NCBI RefSeq assembly: GCF_009857815.1
Contig: NZ_WVVW01000012.1
Coordinates: 1 to 64,000, forward strand
Source: Pseudomaricurvus sp. HS19
Lineage (GTDB): Bacteria > Pseudomonadota > Gammaproteobacteria > Pseudomonadales > Cellvibrionaceae
Direction: 5' to 3'
DNA length: 64,000 nt
A program made the translations under genes and the position numbers. The notes under the pieces are model-generated. The model searched no databases. It was not told the origin of the DNA and saw only the letters and a program-made list of their open reading frames with translations. This document shows positions 35,941-45,595 of this stretch, piece after piece. How positions within the stretch are numbered: the stretch's first letter is position 1; each line of letters begins with the position of its first letter.

Positions 35941-37284
35941 GTGGGCAGCATTATAGAGGTCGAGGGTATTCTCTGGCCACCAATAGAGGATCCGCGAGGT
36001 CAGCCGTTACGGCATTTGCTGGATTTTCTGGCGGTCAGCGAGAGGGCTGATCCTGCCGCAATACGCGCCGGGCAAGCGCAGCAGTTTGCTGCTTTGAATG
36101 AGTGGTGTTGGCAGCACTCGGCTGTTTATCGTGAGCGTCTGCAGAGGGCTGGATTTCACGGGGGCGATGCGCTGAGCCTCGATACGCTGGTCAAACTCCC
36201 CCTGTTAACACGTCGCGATCTGCAACAGCAGGCACAGGCACTGTACTGCCAGCCGCCGGCTTCCCACCTGCCGGTGGCCGAGACCTTTACCTCCGGCTCT
36301 ACCGGCGAGCCGGTTACACTGCATCGCAGCGCCGTGTCGCAGCTGTTCTGGCAGGCCCTGACCATGCGCGAGCACCAGTGGTGGCAGCGCGACCTCAGTG
36401 GCAGGCTGGCCGCGATCAAGGCCAGTTTTAACCAGCCGCGGGTAGATACCCCGAGTTGGGGGGCTCCGGCCAGTCTGTTTGCCAGCACCGGACCGGCGGT
36501 GGCACTGAGTATGTCCATGGGCTCAGAGGCACTCGCCGATGCCCTGATCGATATCGATCCGGATTATCTGCTGGTCTTTCCCAGTCAGCTGCAGGCGATC
36601 CAGCAGTGTTATCGCGAGCAGGGCAGGCGCCCGGCCAGGCTGAAACAGATCCGCTGTATGAGCGAGGTGGTGACGCCGGAATTGCGTGCAACCGTTGCGG
36701 AAGATTTTTCCCTGCCTTTGTGCGATGTCTACAGCTCGCAGGAGGCGGGCGTTATCGCGATCCAGTGCCCGCACAGCGGCCTCTATCACATCATGGCAGA
36801 GAGTCTGTTGGTCGAAGTGGTGAATGATCAGCTGCAACCCTGTGCCGAAGGTGAAGTGGGCAGGGTGGTGATTACCGACCTGCACAACTTTGCCACCCCG
36901 CTGGTGCGATACGAGATCGGCGATTACGCCGAGGTTGGCCCGCCCTGTGGCTGCGGTCGTCAGCTGCCCACGCTCAAGCGCATTCTGGGGCGGCAGAGAA
37001 ACATGGCCATCTACCCCGATGGGCACCACTACTGGCCGCGGCTGGGCTTTTACCGTTTTCGCGACATCGCACCGATCCTGCAGTTTCAAGTGGCTCAGTT
37101 GTCGGTGGACACGCTGGAATGCCGGCTGTATTCAGAGCGCCCCTTAAACAGCGCCGAAGAGGGTGCTATTGCCGAGGTCATCCGCTCGGCCATGGGCTAC
37201 CCGTTTGCGATTGGCTTTCGCTATTTTGACCAACCCATACCAGCCAGCGGCGGCAAGTATGAGGAGTTTGTGCGGTTGTTCTGA
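35941..37284 (+). CDS. PaaK-like adenylate-forming enzyme (AMP-binding)
   Basis: The 447 residues match the phenylacetate-CoA ligase/CapK group in length and layout. The ATP-binding loop is TFTSGSTGEPVTLHRS (about 115-130). Further motifs are VYSSQEAGVIAIQC (the A5-like motif) and VITDLHNFATPLVRYEIGDYAEVG (A7-like, with the conserved Arg and Asp). A cysteine-rich turn PPCGCGRQLPTLKRILGRQRNM, also typical of PaaK proteins, follows. It would activate a carboxylic acid as the adenylate or CoA thioester. The GTG at 35941 is used because the homologous region starts soon after. With the methyltransferase and the FMO-like enzyme it may form a small biosynthetic or catabolic group. Substrate unknown. 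Confidence 0.85.
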   Translation: MGSIIEVEGILWPPIEDPRGQPLRHLLDFLAVSERADPAAIRAGQAQQFAALNEWCWQHSAVYRERLQRAGFHGGDALSLDTLVKLPLLTRRDLQQQAQALYCQPPASHLPVAETFTSGSTGEPVTLHRSAVSQLFWQALTMREHQWWQRDLSGRLAAIKASFNQPRVDTPSWGAPASLFASTGPAVALSMSMGSEALADALIDIDPDYLLVFPSQLQAIQQCYREQGRRPARLKQIRCMSEVVTPELRATVAEDFSLPLCDVYSSQEAGVIAIQCPHSGLYHIMAESLLVEVVNDQLQPCAEGEVGRVVITDLHNFATPLVRYEIGDYAEVGPPCGCGRQLPTLKRILGRQRNMAIYPDGHHYWPRLGFYRFRDIAPILQFQVAQLSVDTLECRLYSERPLNSAEEGAIAEVIRSAMGYPFAIGFRYFDQPIPASGGKYEEFVRLF

Positions 37285-37509
37285 TGGTGGGCTGCGAGGC
37301 CTGTGTCGTGGCGCGTATTTCTACGTGTGACACAGCTCGCATTTAGTGTTTTTCCATCTAATCAATTTCTTATTTATTACCTTTTGAACTGATATCCTGA
37401 TCGGGATCATTTCCCCACGCGCAGATGTTTTAGCGGAGCCTGTCCCTTCCGCGCTATCCCTCATTCACTTGGCGTGGTCACCTGCCCAGCTACTCAGGAT
37501 TCTGGCTTC
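37285..37509 (+). other. Intergenic region before autotransporter gene
   Basis: An AT-rich stretch (about 37320-37395) of likely promoter DNA precedes the autotransporter gene. No repeat or small gene was seen. The frame of the next gene is open from a GTG at 37474, but the Arg-rich signal peptide starts at the ATG at 37510. Confidence 0.35.
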
Positions 37510-40500
37510 ATGCAACTTCGTGCTCGTCCTCCGGCATTGTCCGGCATTTCCCGTAACTCCCTGCGCCTGCGTCGCACGCCTCTGAGCCTCGCTATTCTGG
37601 CGGCACTCAGTGCGACCGATGGTCTGGTGCCCCAGGCGCAAGCGGTGGCCTGTCCTGCGCCGTCTGGCGGCCAGGTGCTGGTGGCCGACGGAGTGACGGT
37701 TACCGAGACGGGACTGGCGGGCTGCGAGCTCTCCGGTGGCGATGCCCTGATCGTTGAGAACGCAGGCGCCATTGAGTTTGAGCTGGATAGCCCTTACGCG
37801 GCAGTTGGTGTACTTGTTGATGCGGGTAATACCGCAGTGGACATAGAAAATCGCGGCACCATTGATATCGCCAATGCCTCCAGTAGTGCTATCGGGATCG
37901 GCATATACCGCACCGCCAACGCCACCGGTGCGATCCTTAACAGCGGCACGATCACTGTCATTGGGTCGAATACCCCAGCTGGCATCTTAGTGGATGGACA
38001 GGTCGATGGTGGTATCAGCAATACCGGCACTATTACCGCTGCCGGTGGGGCCGCTGTGAGTGTCTGGGGGGTGGTGACTGGTGGCATCAGCAATGTCGGA
38101 ACTATGACAGGTCTCGGTGCGCTCCGTATCAACGGTAGCGGTAGCGTCGATGAGATCATCAACAGCGGCACTCTTGCTGGTACCGGTGTCGATGCGGGAG
38201 GGCTGGTGCTATCATCTGCTGCTGACGTTGAAACTGTCGTCAACTTAAGCACCGGTGACATCACCTCAGACTTTGGTTCGGCCATGTATCTACGCGGCAC
38301 CGTGGGCACTATCGACAACCAGGGCCGTATCGATGGCGCCATCAGTGGTGTACATATCACCGGAGGCGCTACTGTTACTGATGCGTTCAGCAACAGCGGC
38401 ACGATCCAGGGGAATGACCAGGCGATACGGGTGACGACCGCCGACTTCGTGGCCCCCACAGTGGTTGCTCTGCAAAACAGCGGTCTGATCAATCTTGGCG
38501 ACGCGGATGGCGATGCGATTGTCGTCGATGGGGCCGAGGGCAATGTGGGTTTTGGTCTCAATAACAGCGGCACTGTTGCGAGCGGTACCGACAGCGGCAG
38601 CGCTTTTGTGATACGGAACGATGGCATGACCGGCGATATCGTTAACGCCGAGGGCGGCATCATCACTGCCGCCGATTACGGGCTGTATATCATCGCCAGC
38701 AGTCTGACCGGAGATTTCACCAACAGCGGTAGCCTCACTGCCAGCAGTGGCGTGGTATTGACGTCGGCGACCATGACCGGTGATCTCGATAATCTGGGCA
38801 GTATCACCGCCAGCGACCGCGCCATCGATCTCAGCAACAGCAGCGTGACCGGCAATATCAGCAACAGCGGCAGCTTGAGTGGCAGCGAAGGAATTTATCT
38901 GGCCGCGGGCACCGTCAATGGCAGTATCAGCAACAGCGGCACTATCACCGGTTCCAACTATGCCATACAGCTTGATGCAGCGAGCAGCGTGACCGGTGGT
39001 ATCAGTAACAGCGGGCTGTTGGATGGCGCGGTGGAGCTGGCCGATGCCACGCTGACCCTGACCGGCAGCAGTGGCCGCATAACCGGTGCGGTCACCGGTT
39101 CGGTCAATTCCACCGTGATGCTCAACGGGGATTTCACCACAGAAAATACCTTTAATATCGGGCATTTCGAAATCGCCGACGGCGCTTCGCTGGATATGCG
39201 CCACAGCATCAGTGCCAGCAGCCCCACGACTTTCGTTAACGCCGGCACGCTGATTGTTAATGCCGACCAGGCGCCAACGATTACCGGTAATTTCAGTCAA
39301 TTGGCCAGTGGTATCTTGCAGATTGGTGCCGTGAGCAGCAGCGAGTACGGCCAGTTGACGATCGACGGTACGGCCACCTTACCCAGCGATGCCAAAATCT
39401 TCGTCGATGTGGCATCGGTGAATACCCTGGCTGGCAACGAAACACTGGCAGATGTGCTGTCGGCCACCAGCCTGATCTCGGACGGCAGTTTTGTGGTGAC
39501 CGATAACTCGGCCATGCTGGGTTTTACCGCTGTACTGGATGGCAATACTGTCGACCTGGTCAGCGAGGTTGTTCTGTCGGCCACTCAGGCCGTGACTGCC
39601 CAGAGTAATTCTCCAGCCTATGCCGCCGCCGCGGTTCTCGATGATCTGATGGACGCCGGTGGCGGTTCTGCCGATATGGCGGCAGTGATCACTACACTGG
39701 CCATGCAGCCCAGCCTGCAGGCGGTATCGCAGGCGGTGACAGAAACATTGCCGTTGCTTAATGGTGACGCGGGCATGGCAACACGCTATGCCCTGGCGGC
39801 CACCAACCAGATTGTCCAGCAGCGCATGGCGTCTTACAGTGATCGCCAGATCGGTGATGAGCTGATGGTGGATCGCTATCTGTGGGCGCGGCCCTTTGGT
39901 GGCTGGGGCGATCAGGATGGCAGTGGCCACGTTGCAGGGTTTGAGTCCGACTCGCAGGGGGTGATTATCGGTGCGGATGGCGCCCTCTCGGCGAGCACCC
40001 GTCTGGGGGTGGCGGTTTCCTACGCCGAAACCGATGTCGATAGCGATTCCACTATGGCGCCGCATCGACTGGATATCGAATCCTGGCAGCTGTATGCCTA
40101 TGGTAATCACGCGCTGGGCGTTGCCACCGAACTGAATGTGCAGCTGGATATCGGCCATCACAATCTGGATGGTCTGCGCAGTATGCCTACCTTCAGTCGC
40201 GAGGCGCATGCTGATTACGATAGTTTGTCCTACCACTTCAGTGTTGGCGCCGCGCAGCTGTTCACTCTCAATACCAATAATGTGCTGAGCGCATCGCTGC
40301 GCGCCGAGTATCTGCTGGTCGACAGTGACAGCTATACCGAAAGCGGTGCCGGGGCGCTGAATCTGGTGGCCTCCGGTCAAGACAGCGAAGAGTTGGTGCT
40401 GTGGCTGGGTGCCACTCATAACTATCAGCTCAATAATTCCACGCAGTTCAGCATGGGGCTGGAGGCGGGTTACGACACGCTCGCCGAGCAGCAGTCGATC

Positions 40501-40695
40501 CGGGTGCGTTATGCCGGGGGTGGCAGTTCGTTTGTCAGCCACGGTCTGGATCCGGACCCGTGGCTGGGGCGTGCCAGTGTGCAGTTACTGCACCAGGTAT
40601 CGGATGCCACCGATTTTAGTGTCACGGTCGAGGGCGCGATGCGCGACGACTATGTTTATGGCTCGCTGTCTGCCCGGGTACGCTGGGTATTTTAA
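37510..40695 (+). CDS. Autotransporter with Ser/Gly/Asn-rich repeat passenger
   Basis: A 1061-residue type Va secretion protein. It has an Arg-rich signal peptide (1-45, cleavage near VPQAQA). The long passenger (about 46-760) is built from repeats around ISNSGTI(T): GGISNTGTITAAGG, GGISNVGTMTG, NISNSGSLSG, SISNSGTITG and others. This pattern predicts a right-handed beta-helix. The C-terminal 280 residues form the autotransporter barrel (from RYLWARPFGGWGDQDG) ending in SARVRWVF with the terminal Phe. It probably displays or releases an adhesin-like passenger at the cell surface. No enzymatic motif is visible. A terminator follows. Confidence 0.92.
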   Translation: MQLRARPPALSGISRNSLRLRRTPLSLAILAALSATDGLVPQAQAVACPAPSGGQVLVADGVTVTETGLAGCELSGGDALIVENAGAIEFELDSPYAAVGVLVDAGNTAVDIENRGTIDIANASSSAIGIGIYRTANATGAILNSGTITVIGSNTPAGILVDGQVDGGISNTGTITAAGGAAVSVWGVVTGGISNVGTMTGLGALRINGSGSVDEIINSGTLAGTGVDAGGLVLSSAADVETVVNLSTGDITSDFGSAMYLRGTVGTIDNQGRIDGAISGVHITGGATVTDAFSNSGTIQGNDQAIRVTTADFVAPTVVALQNSGLINLGDADGDAIVVDGAEGNVGFGLNNSGTVASGTDSGSAFVIRNDGMTGDIVNAEGGIITAADYGLYIIASSLTGDFTNSGSLTASSGVVLTSATMTGDLDNLGSITASDRAIDLSNSSVTGNISNSGSLSGSEGIYLAAGTVNGSISNSGTITGSNYAIQLDAASSVTGGISNSGLLDGAVELADATLTLTGSSGRITGAVTGSVNSTVMLNGDFTTENTFNIGHFEIADGASLDMRHSISASSPTTFVNAGTLIVNADQAPTITGNFSQLASGILQIGAVSSSEYGQLTIDGTATLPSDAKIFVDVASVNTLAGNETLADVLSATSLISDGSFVVTDNSAMLGFTAVLDGNTVDLVSEVVLSATQAVTAQSNSPAYAAAAVLDDLMDAGGGSADMAAVITTLAMQPSLQAVSQAVTETLPLLNGDAGMATRYALAATNQIVQQRMASYSDRQIGDELMVDRYLWARPFGGWGDQDGSGHVAGFESDSQGVIIGADGALSASTRLGVAVSYAETDVDSDSTMAPHRLDIESWQLYAYGNHALGVATELNVQLDIGHHNLDGLRSMPTFSREAHADYDSLSYHFSVGAAQLFTLNTNNVLSASLRAEYLLVDSDSYTESGAGALNLVASGQDSEELVLWLGATHNYQLNNSTQFSMGLEAGYDTLAEQQSIRVRYAGGGSSFVSHGLDPDPWLGRASVQLLHQVSDATDFSVTVEGAMRDDYVYGSLSARVRWVF

Positions 40696-40843
40696 CGTCA
40701 CTACATGAGCGCTTGATGGCCCTCCTGGGAGTTAAAGTTTAGTATCGCCGCTTTAGTGCCACAGGACATAGGCTCGCAATGCCTGCCCCTCGGTGGATGG
40801 TATCCCGTGGGGCTGACCAACTGGTGTTGCGCACACAGAAAAG

Positions 40844-40870
40844 AACGGGCCATTAGGCCCGTTTTTTTTG
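40844..40870 (+). terminator. Rho-independent terminator after autotransporter
   Basis: Stem AACGGGCC/GGCCCGTT (40844-40851, 40856-40863) with loop ATTA and a run of eight T. The bases before it (CTGGTGTTGCGCACACAG) are nearly the same as before the gcvP terminator. The remaining part of the 391-bp gap to 41086 shows no gene. Confidence 0.9.
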
Positions 40871-41086
40871 CCCGCTGCGGATGTGTCCGCGGCGTTCTCT
40901 GATGGTGCTGCCGGTGTCTTTTTGCCCTGATTTCAGGCAGGTGTGGTCAGTGCTCCAATGGCCATAGCCACTGGCATCAATCGGTGCCTGATCCCTGTTG
41001 TATGGCACAAAACCTGCTCCCTGAAACCCTGAGACGGATCGGGTGGTTTTCCTCCCGCAACAGCAAAGACAGGGTTTACATAGATT

Positions 41087-42565
41087 ATGGTTAAGCAGCT
41101 TTATATCAACGGTGAGTGGCGTAATGCTCAGTCTGGCCACACCTTTGACGTTATCAATCCCGCCGATGAGTCGGTTATCGCCACCGTCGCTGCAGCGCAG
41201 CCGGAAGATGTCAGTGCTGCAGTGGCGGCTGCACGACAGGCGTTTGATGAGGGGCCGTGGCCACAGTTAAGTGGTGCTGAGCGCGCGCACTATTTGCGTG
41301 GAATCGCCAATGTCATCCGGCAGCGCCTGCCGGAGATAGCGCGGTTGGAGGTGGCGGACAATGGTAAGCCGCTGCCGGAAGCCGAGTGGGATATCGAAGA
41401 CACCGCCGGCACGTTTGATTTCTATGCCGATCTGGCTGAAGCGATGGATCAGGCAGAGGAAGAGGTGGTTGAGCTTCCGGACGATCGCTTCACCTCCCGG
41501 GTGGAGAAGGAGCCGGTGGGTGTGGTGGGGGCGATTATTCCCTGGAACTTCCCCATGCTGATGGCGTCCTGGAAGGTGGCGCCGGCGCTGGCGGCGGGCT
41601 GTACGGTGGTTCTGAAGCCGTCAGAGGTGACGCCACTGACGGCGCTGATCCTCGCGGAGATTGCCGATGAGGTGCAGCTGCCCGCTGGCGTGCTGAATGT
41701 GATTACGGGCACAGGGCCGGAGGCGGGGGCGCCACTATCGGATCATCCCGATGTGGATAAGCTGGCCTTTACCGGTTCTGTAGCCACCGGCTCTGCGGTG
41801 ATGCAGGCAGCGGCGAAAAACATCAAGGCGGTCAGCCTGGAGCTGGGCGGCAAGTCGCCCTTTATTATCTTTGACGATGCCTCAGTGGATGCCGCCGTTG
41901 AGTGGATTCTGTTTGGTATTTTCTGGAATCAGGGCGAAGTCTGTTCTGCTACGTCGCGGGTGCTGGTGCATGAAAACCTCTATGAGCGCTTGTTGGCCCG
42001 GCTGTTGGAAGAGACGGCGAAGATCACTATTGGTCCCGGACTGGAGCCGGGGGTCTTGCTCGGGCCGCTGGTCAATCGCACCCAGTACGAGAAGGTACTG
42101 GCCGCCATTGGGCGGGGCGTGGAGGAGGGGGCGACTCTGCTCTGTGGTGGCAAGCGTCCGGCGGCCTTTGCCAAAGGCTATTACCTGGAGCCGACCATCT
42201 TTGCGGATGTGGATGAATCCAGCTGGATCTGGAAGGAAGAGATTTTTGGCCCGGTGGTATGCATCAAATCCTTTTTCGATGAGGCGGAAGCCGTGCGCCT
42301 CGCCAACGATTCCCGCTTTGGCCTGGCGGCGGCGGTGATGTCGAACGACAAGGCCCGCTGCCAGCGGGTGTCGCGCAGACTGCGGGCGGGTATCGTCTGG
42401 GTCAACTGTTCCCAGCCCACCTTTACCCAGGCACCTTGGGGCGGCTTCAAGCAGTCCGGTATCGGCCGGGAGTTGGGTCGCTGGGGGTTGGAGAGCTATC
42501 GGGAAGTGAAACAGATTACCGAGTATGTCAGTGATGAGCCCTGGGGCTGGTACCTGAAACCCTGA
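41087..42565 (+). CDS. Betaine-aldehyde dehydrogenase-like ALDH
   Basis: The 492-residue enzyme is an NAD(P)-dependent aldehyde dehydrogenase. Catalytic residues: N154 in IPWNFPM, K177 in LKPSE, E252 in LELGGKSP and the nucleophile C286 in NQGEVCSATSR. The C terminus (WVNCSQPTFTQAPWGGFKQSGIGRELG ... EYVSDEPWGWYLKP) resembles the plant-type betaine aldehyde dehydrogenases (ALDH10), so oxidation of betaine aldehyde or an aminoaldehyde is likely. No choline dehydrogenase or BetI gene is next to it, so the symbol betB is not given. The ribosome-binding site is weak. Confidence 0.85.
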   Translation: MVKQLYINGEWRNAQSGHTFDVINPADESVIATVAAAQPEDVSAAVAAARQAFDEGPWPQLSGAERAHYLRGIANVIRQRLPEIARLEVADNGKPLPEAEWDIEDTAGTFDFYADLAEAMDQAEEEVVELPDDRFTSRVEKEPVGVVGAIIPWNFPMLMASWKVAPALAAGCTVVLKPSEVTPLTALILAEIADEVQLPAGVLNVITGTGPEAGAPLSDHPDVDKLAFTGSVATGSAVMQAAAKNIKAVSLELGGKSPFIIFDDASVDAAVEWILFGIFWNQGEVCSATSRVLVHENLYERLLARLLEETAKITIGPGLEPGVLLGPLVNRTQYEKVLAAIGRGVEEGATLLCGGKRPAAFAKGYYLEPTIFADVDESSWIWKEEIFGPVVCIKSFFDEAEAVRLANDSRFGLAAAVMSNDKARCQRVSRRLRAGIVWVNCSQPTFTQAPWGGFKQSGIGRELGRWGLESYREVKQITEYVSDEPWGWYLKP

Positions 42566-42694
42566 TTGAAACAGTCTCGCCGCCCGCAAGCGGTACCGTG
42601 TCCATACTGATGGACTGAGGAGGCAGTCTCTCTCAAAGATTGGTAAAGCTGGTTGTGCCTGCTGAAGATTTTGGATTTTATAGAGGTATAGTGT

Positions 42695-42722
42695 AAAAGT
42701 GCTTCGGTAACTGAGCGCTTTT
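42695..42722. terminator. Possible terminator hairpin
   Basis: AAAAGTGCT (42695-42703) can pair with AGCGCTTTT (42714-42722) with one G-U pair and a 10-nt loop. The T run is short. It lies in the 372-bp gap between the aldehyde dehydrogenase and MFS genes, which holds no recognisable gene. Confidence 0.5.
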
Positions 42723-42937
42723 CTCGTTCCTGTTTCCGCTCTGTCTCTGTTGTGATGCGGATATAACGATAATAATTTGCAAGCTCTTCAGGGTCAGTGG
42801 CGCATAAGGTGTAGTCCGAAGTGCCGGGCCAGAATCAGCTCTGTCATCCTGACGCGGCTTTCGGCGCCCCAGTCGCTTGCTGTGGCAGGCTGTGGACTGC
42901 CCTGAATGGCCTTTGCCTTTGAGTGGGGACTCATCTC

Positions 42938-44284
42938 ATGCGCGCTGAAGTAAATTCTTCGGGAGCCGCTGCCTCCATTAGTCATTCCTATGGTGTCGCC
43001 TGGTACACCACCATCCTCATGGCCGTGTTGTATTGGCTGTCCATTCTTGACCGCTTCATCATCTCCCTGTTGGTGGACCCTATCAAACAGGACCTCGGTA
43101 TCAGTGATGTGCAGTTCGGGATGTTGCACGGGCTGGCGTTTGCGGTGACCTTTTCAATCTTCGGTTTGTTGGCGGGTATTCTGGCGGATCGCTATTCGCG
43201 GCGGGTCATTATCTGGTGCAGCGTTACTGTCTGGTCCCTGAGTACGGCGTTGTGCGGGGCAGCCCACAGTTTCTGGCAGTTGATGCTGGCGCGAGTGGGG
43301 GTGGGCGCTGGTGAAGCGGGCCTGAACCCGGCGGCCACCTCCATGATCACGGACCTGTTTCCCAAAGAGCGGCTGACCAGTGCCATGGCGGTCTACTCGC
43401 TGGGGGCATCGGTGGGCAGTGGTTGCGCCTATCTGTTTGGTGGCTTGCTGATTACCAGTGTGGCCGCCGCGGAGTCTGTGGCGTTACCCCTGATCGGTGA
43501 AGTGAAACCCTGGCAGATGGTGTTTTTCATTATTGGATTGCCCGGCGTATTGATTGCGCTGTTGAGTTTTACGGTGCCTGAGCCCGTGCGCACCGGTGAG
43601 GTCCGCGCCGTGAAGGCCGGAGAGAAACTCAATATCCTCAGCGGTTATGGTGAGCTGATTCGCTTTATGAAAAGCAAGCGGGCATTTTTCATTACCCATT
43701 ACCTGGGCTTTGGCCTGGCTTCCATTGTATTCTCGGGCTGCGGTGCCTGGTACCCGGCCCATATCGGCAGAACCTTTGGCTGGGATGCGGCGCAGATCGG
43801 GCTGGCGCTGGGCGTTATGCTGGTGGGGGCGGGTATCATCGGCAAGTTACTGTGCGGTTTTTGTGTGGACTGGCTCTATCGGCGCGGCTACCGCGATGCA
43901 CAGTTCCGCTGGTATGCCGGTTGCCTGTTGGTAGCCATGCCGGCCGGTGCCCTGGCCACCAGCAGCAACAACCCCTGGGTGTTTTTTGCCGGGATGACGC
44001 TGTTCCTGATGCTCCTGTCGCCACTGGCGGCCGTGTATATTTCGTCGCTCAACCTGGTGACACCCAATAAACTGCGGGGTGCCGGTGTTGCGTTTTATTC
44101 CACGACGGTGGGCCTGGTGGCGCTGAGCCTGGGCCCCTTTCTGGTGGCGGCGATTTCCGATTATGTCTTCGGCGGGAATGCCATCGGTCTCGGTATGGCC
44201 TCCATGATGCTGTTGTTCTGTCCTGTGGCTGCGGTACTGTTGTTCCTCGGTATGAAAGCGATGCGGGCCTCGGTTCTGGAGTAG
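42938..44284 (+). CDS. MFS transporter (spinster-like)
   Basis: A 448-residue inner-membrane protein with about 12 hydrophobic segments in two halves. The MFS signature between helices 2 and 3 is GILADRYSRRVIIWCSVTVW (about 83-102). The helix 4 region shows RVGVGAGEAGLNPAATSMI, as in the spinster-type group (GEA motif), whose members include lipid and aromatic-compound carriers. The cytoplasmic central loop (about 210-240) is short. The ATG at 42938 is preferred over the GTG at 42923. Substrate unknown; the nearby P450 and aldehyde dehydrogenase suggest import of an oxidisable organic compound. Confidence 0.88.
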   Translation: MRAEVNSSGAAASISHSYGVAWYTTILMAVLYWLSILDRFIISLLVDPIKQDLGISDVQFGMLHGLAFAVTFSIFGLLAGILADRYSRRVIIWCSVTVWSLSTALCGAAHSFWQLMLARVGVGAGEAGLNPAATSMITDLFPKERLTSAMAVYSLGASVGSGCAYLFGGLLITSVAAAESVALPLIGEVKPWQMVFFIIGLPGVLIALLSFTVPEPVRTGEVRAVKAGEKLNILSGYGELIRFMKSKRAFFITHYLGFGLASIVFSGCGAWYPAHIGRTFGWDAAQIGLALGVMLVGAGIIGKLLCGFCVDWLYRRGYRDAQFRWYAGCLLVAMPAGALATSSNNPWVFFAGMTLFLMLLSPLAAVYISSLNLVTPNKLRGAGVAFYSTTVGLVALSLGPFLVAAISDYVFGGNAIGLGMASMMLLFCPVAAVLLFLGMKAMRASVLE

Positions 44285-44305
44285 ATGGCTGCTGGAGTGG
44301 GGTGA

Positions 44306-44336
44306 CAGCGGATAAAACCAGGGGTGCTATCCGCTG
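44306..44336. promoter_or_regulatory. 9-bp inverted repeat before small membrane gene
   Basis: CAGCGGATA (44306-44314) and TATCCGCTG (44328-44336) form a perfect stem with a 13-nt loop and no T run. It may be a weak terminator after the MFS gene or an operator for the next gene. Confidence 0.35.
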
Positions 44337-44426
44337 CCTCTATTAAGCCCAACAGGTTTAACTGTGGGATTGCGGCGCCACTATACTGGGGTTAACAGTC
44401 CTGGTTGCGAAAACGGGGAGGTGGTT

Positions 44427-44627
44427 ATGTTGCACCCTGACTTCAAAAATGGCGAACAGCTGGACCTGCACTACGCCTTGTCACTGTTTGTCATGGTGAT
44501 GGGCTTTCTGTTCTATATCGATGCGACGCCAGGTACCCACGCACTGGTGGCGGAGCTGACTATGTTGGCGGGTCTTTTCTGGTTCGCTGGTCATTACCTG
44601 TGGAGACACTGGCGGCCGTCGCACTAG
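44427..44627 (+). CDS. Small two-helix membrane protein
   Basis: A 66-residue protein not recognised by family. It has two hydrophobic helices (about 16-31 and 39-57) joined by a short loop (DATPGTHA) and ends in Trp/His/Arg residues (YLWRHWRPSH). A strong GGGAGG lies 6 bp before the ATG, which is good evidence that it is translated. The reading frame upstream (from 44364) lacks such a signal. It lies between an MFS gene and a convergent outer-membrane protein gene. No function can be assigned. Confidence 0.65.
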   Translation: MLHPDFKNGEQLDLHYALSLFVMVMGFLFYIDATPGTHALVAELTMLAGLFWFAGHYLWRHWRPSH

Positions 44628-44649
44628 TTGGCGACGGCGCCGGGTAAGC

Positions 44650-45453
44650 TTAACGCGGGAACAGCAGGATCACGTTGAACCGCAATCCCCAGTCAGGCGC
44701 ATTGGATGGCGCCTCTGCGTAGTACCTCAGCCCCCCACCGAGCTGCACCATCTGGCTGCCGATGGTGGTCACTTTATTGACCTGGAAATTGATCGGCACG
44801 GTCCATTGATCGGCTTCGTGATCGTAGGTGGATTCGGTGTTAAGCGCATAGGTCCAGCCGCCGCCCGCGCCATAGACCAGGAAAGGTTGCAGGAAGGTAG
44901 AGCGGACATCAGCGCGATTGTCTTCACCGGCGACATCACGGATATGGTTCGCCAGTGCGCCATAGGTCCATGGGCCGGCCTGCATCAGGGCGACTGCGGT
45001 GGCGCCGGCTCCCCACTTCTCCGCGCTGAGGCTGTCGTTGGAGCCTGTCGGCAACAGGAATGCCGGGCCTACGCCCCAGATCATGCCGCTGGACGTGGGA
45101 GCCTTGGGAGAGAAGAAAAAGCTCTGTACCGTGTCGCCGGTACCCGTCTGGGACATTCCCCCGTCATTAACAAAATCATCCTGGTAGACCAGCGGCAGAA
45201 TGGTGCGTGAAATCAGGTTCCAGTCTTCGCTGAGGTCGAAAGGGATCACCGGCTGGACATTGAGGGTGTAGCGGAAGCCGTCGTCGTCGACGCCACCACC
45301 AAAATCAAAGTTATTCTGAAACGGTACGCTGATGAGGGCGGCCACCGGGTTGGCCAGCTGTTTGGCAATATCGTCCGGGTTTTTGGCCTGTGCCAGTGAG
45401 AAGGGCAGGCTGGTGGTTACCGCCAGCAGAAGGTAGGTATAGATTGAACGCAT
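44650..45453 (-). CDS. Outer-membrane transporter-like protein (MetA-pathway/neuromedin-U-like)
   Basis: The 267-residue product has a signal peptide (1-23) and a chain of amphipathic beta strands ending in LRFNVILLFPR. Elements such as DDIAKQLANPVAALISVPFQNNFDFG and GPAFLLPTGSNDSLSAEKWGAGATAV are typical of the family annotated as transporter or phenol-degradation outer-membrane protein (PF13557-like). It may form an outer-membrane pore for hydrophobic substrates. It follows the P450 gene on the same strand, with a small CCGCAC/GTGCGG hairpin between them, and may share its transcript. Confidence 0.8.
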   Translation of the reverse strand: MRSIYTYLLLAVTTSLPFSLAQAKNPDDIAKQLANPVAALISVPFQNNFDFGGGVDDDGFRYTLNVQPVIPFDLSEDWNLISRTILPLVYQDDFVNDGGMSQTGTGDTVQSFFFSPKAPTSSGMIWGVGPAFLLPTGSNDSLSAEKWGAGATAVALMQAGPWTYGALANHIRDVAGEDNRADVRSTFLQPFLVYGAGGGWTYALNTESTYDHEADQWTVPINFQVNKVTTIGSQMVQLGGGLRYYAEAPSNAPDWGLRFNVILLFPR

Positions 45454-45595
45454 TGCATCGCATCCTGTGTGGCTGTCCTGGGTCCTTGGGCGACAGCGCC
45501 AGCGTGGGGATGTCGCGCGGGCAAGCATAGCACGCCCGCTCCAGGGACCGCACGATTTGTGCGGACCGCTACCGACAGGACCGTCAGCCCCGGGG

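Noticed and set aside
41087-42565. Naming the aldehyde dehydrogenase betB
   Set aside because: The C terminus fits betaine aldehyde dehydrogenases, but there is no betA, betI or transporter next to it, and related aminoaldehyde dehydrogenases look alike.
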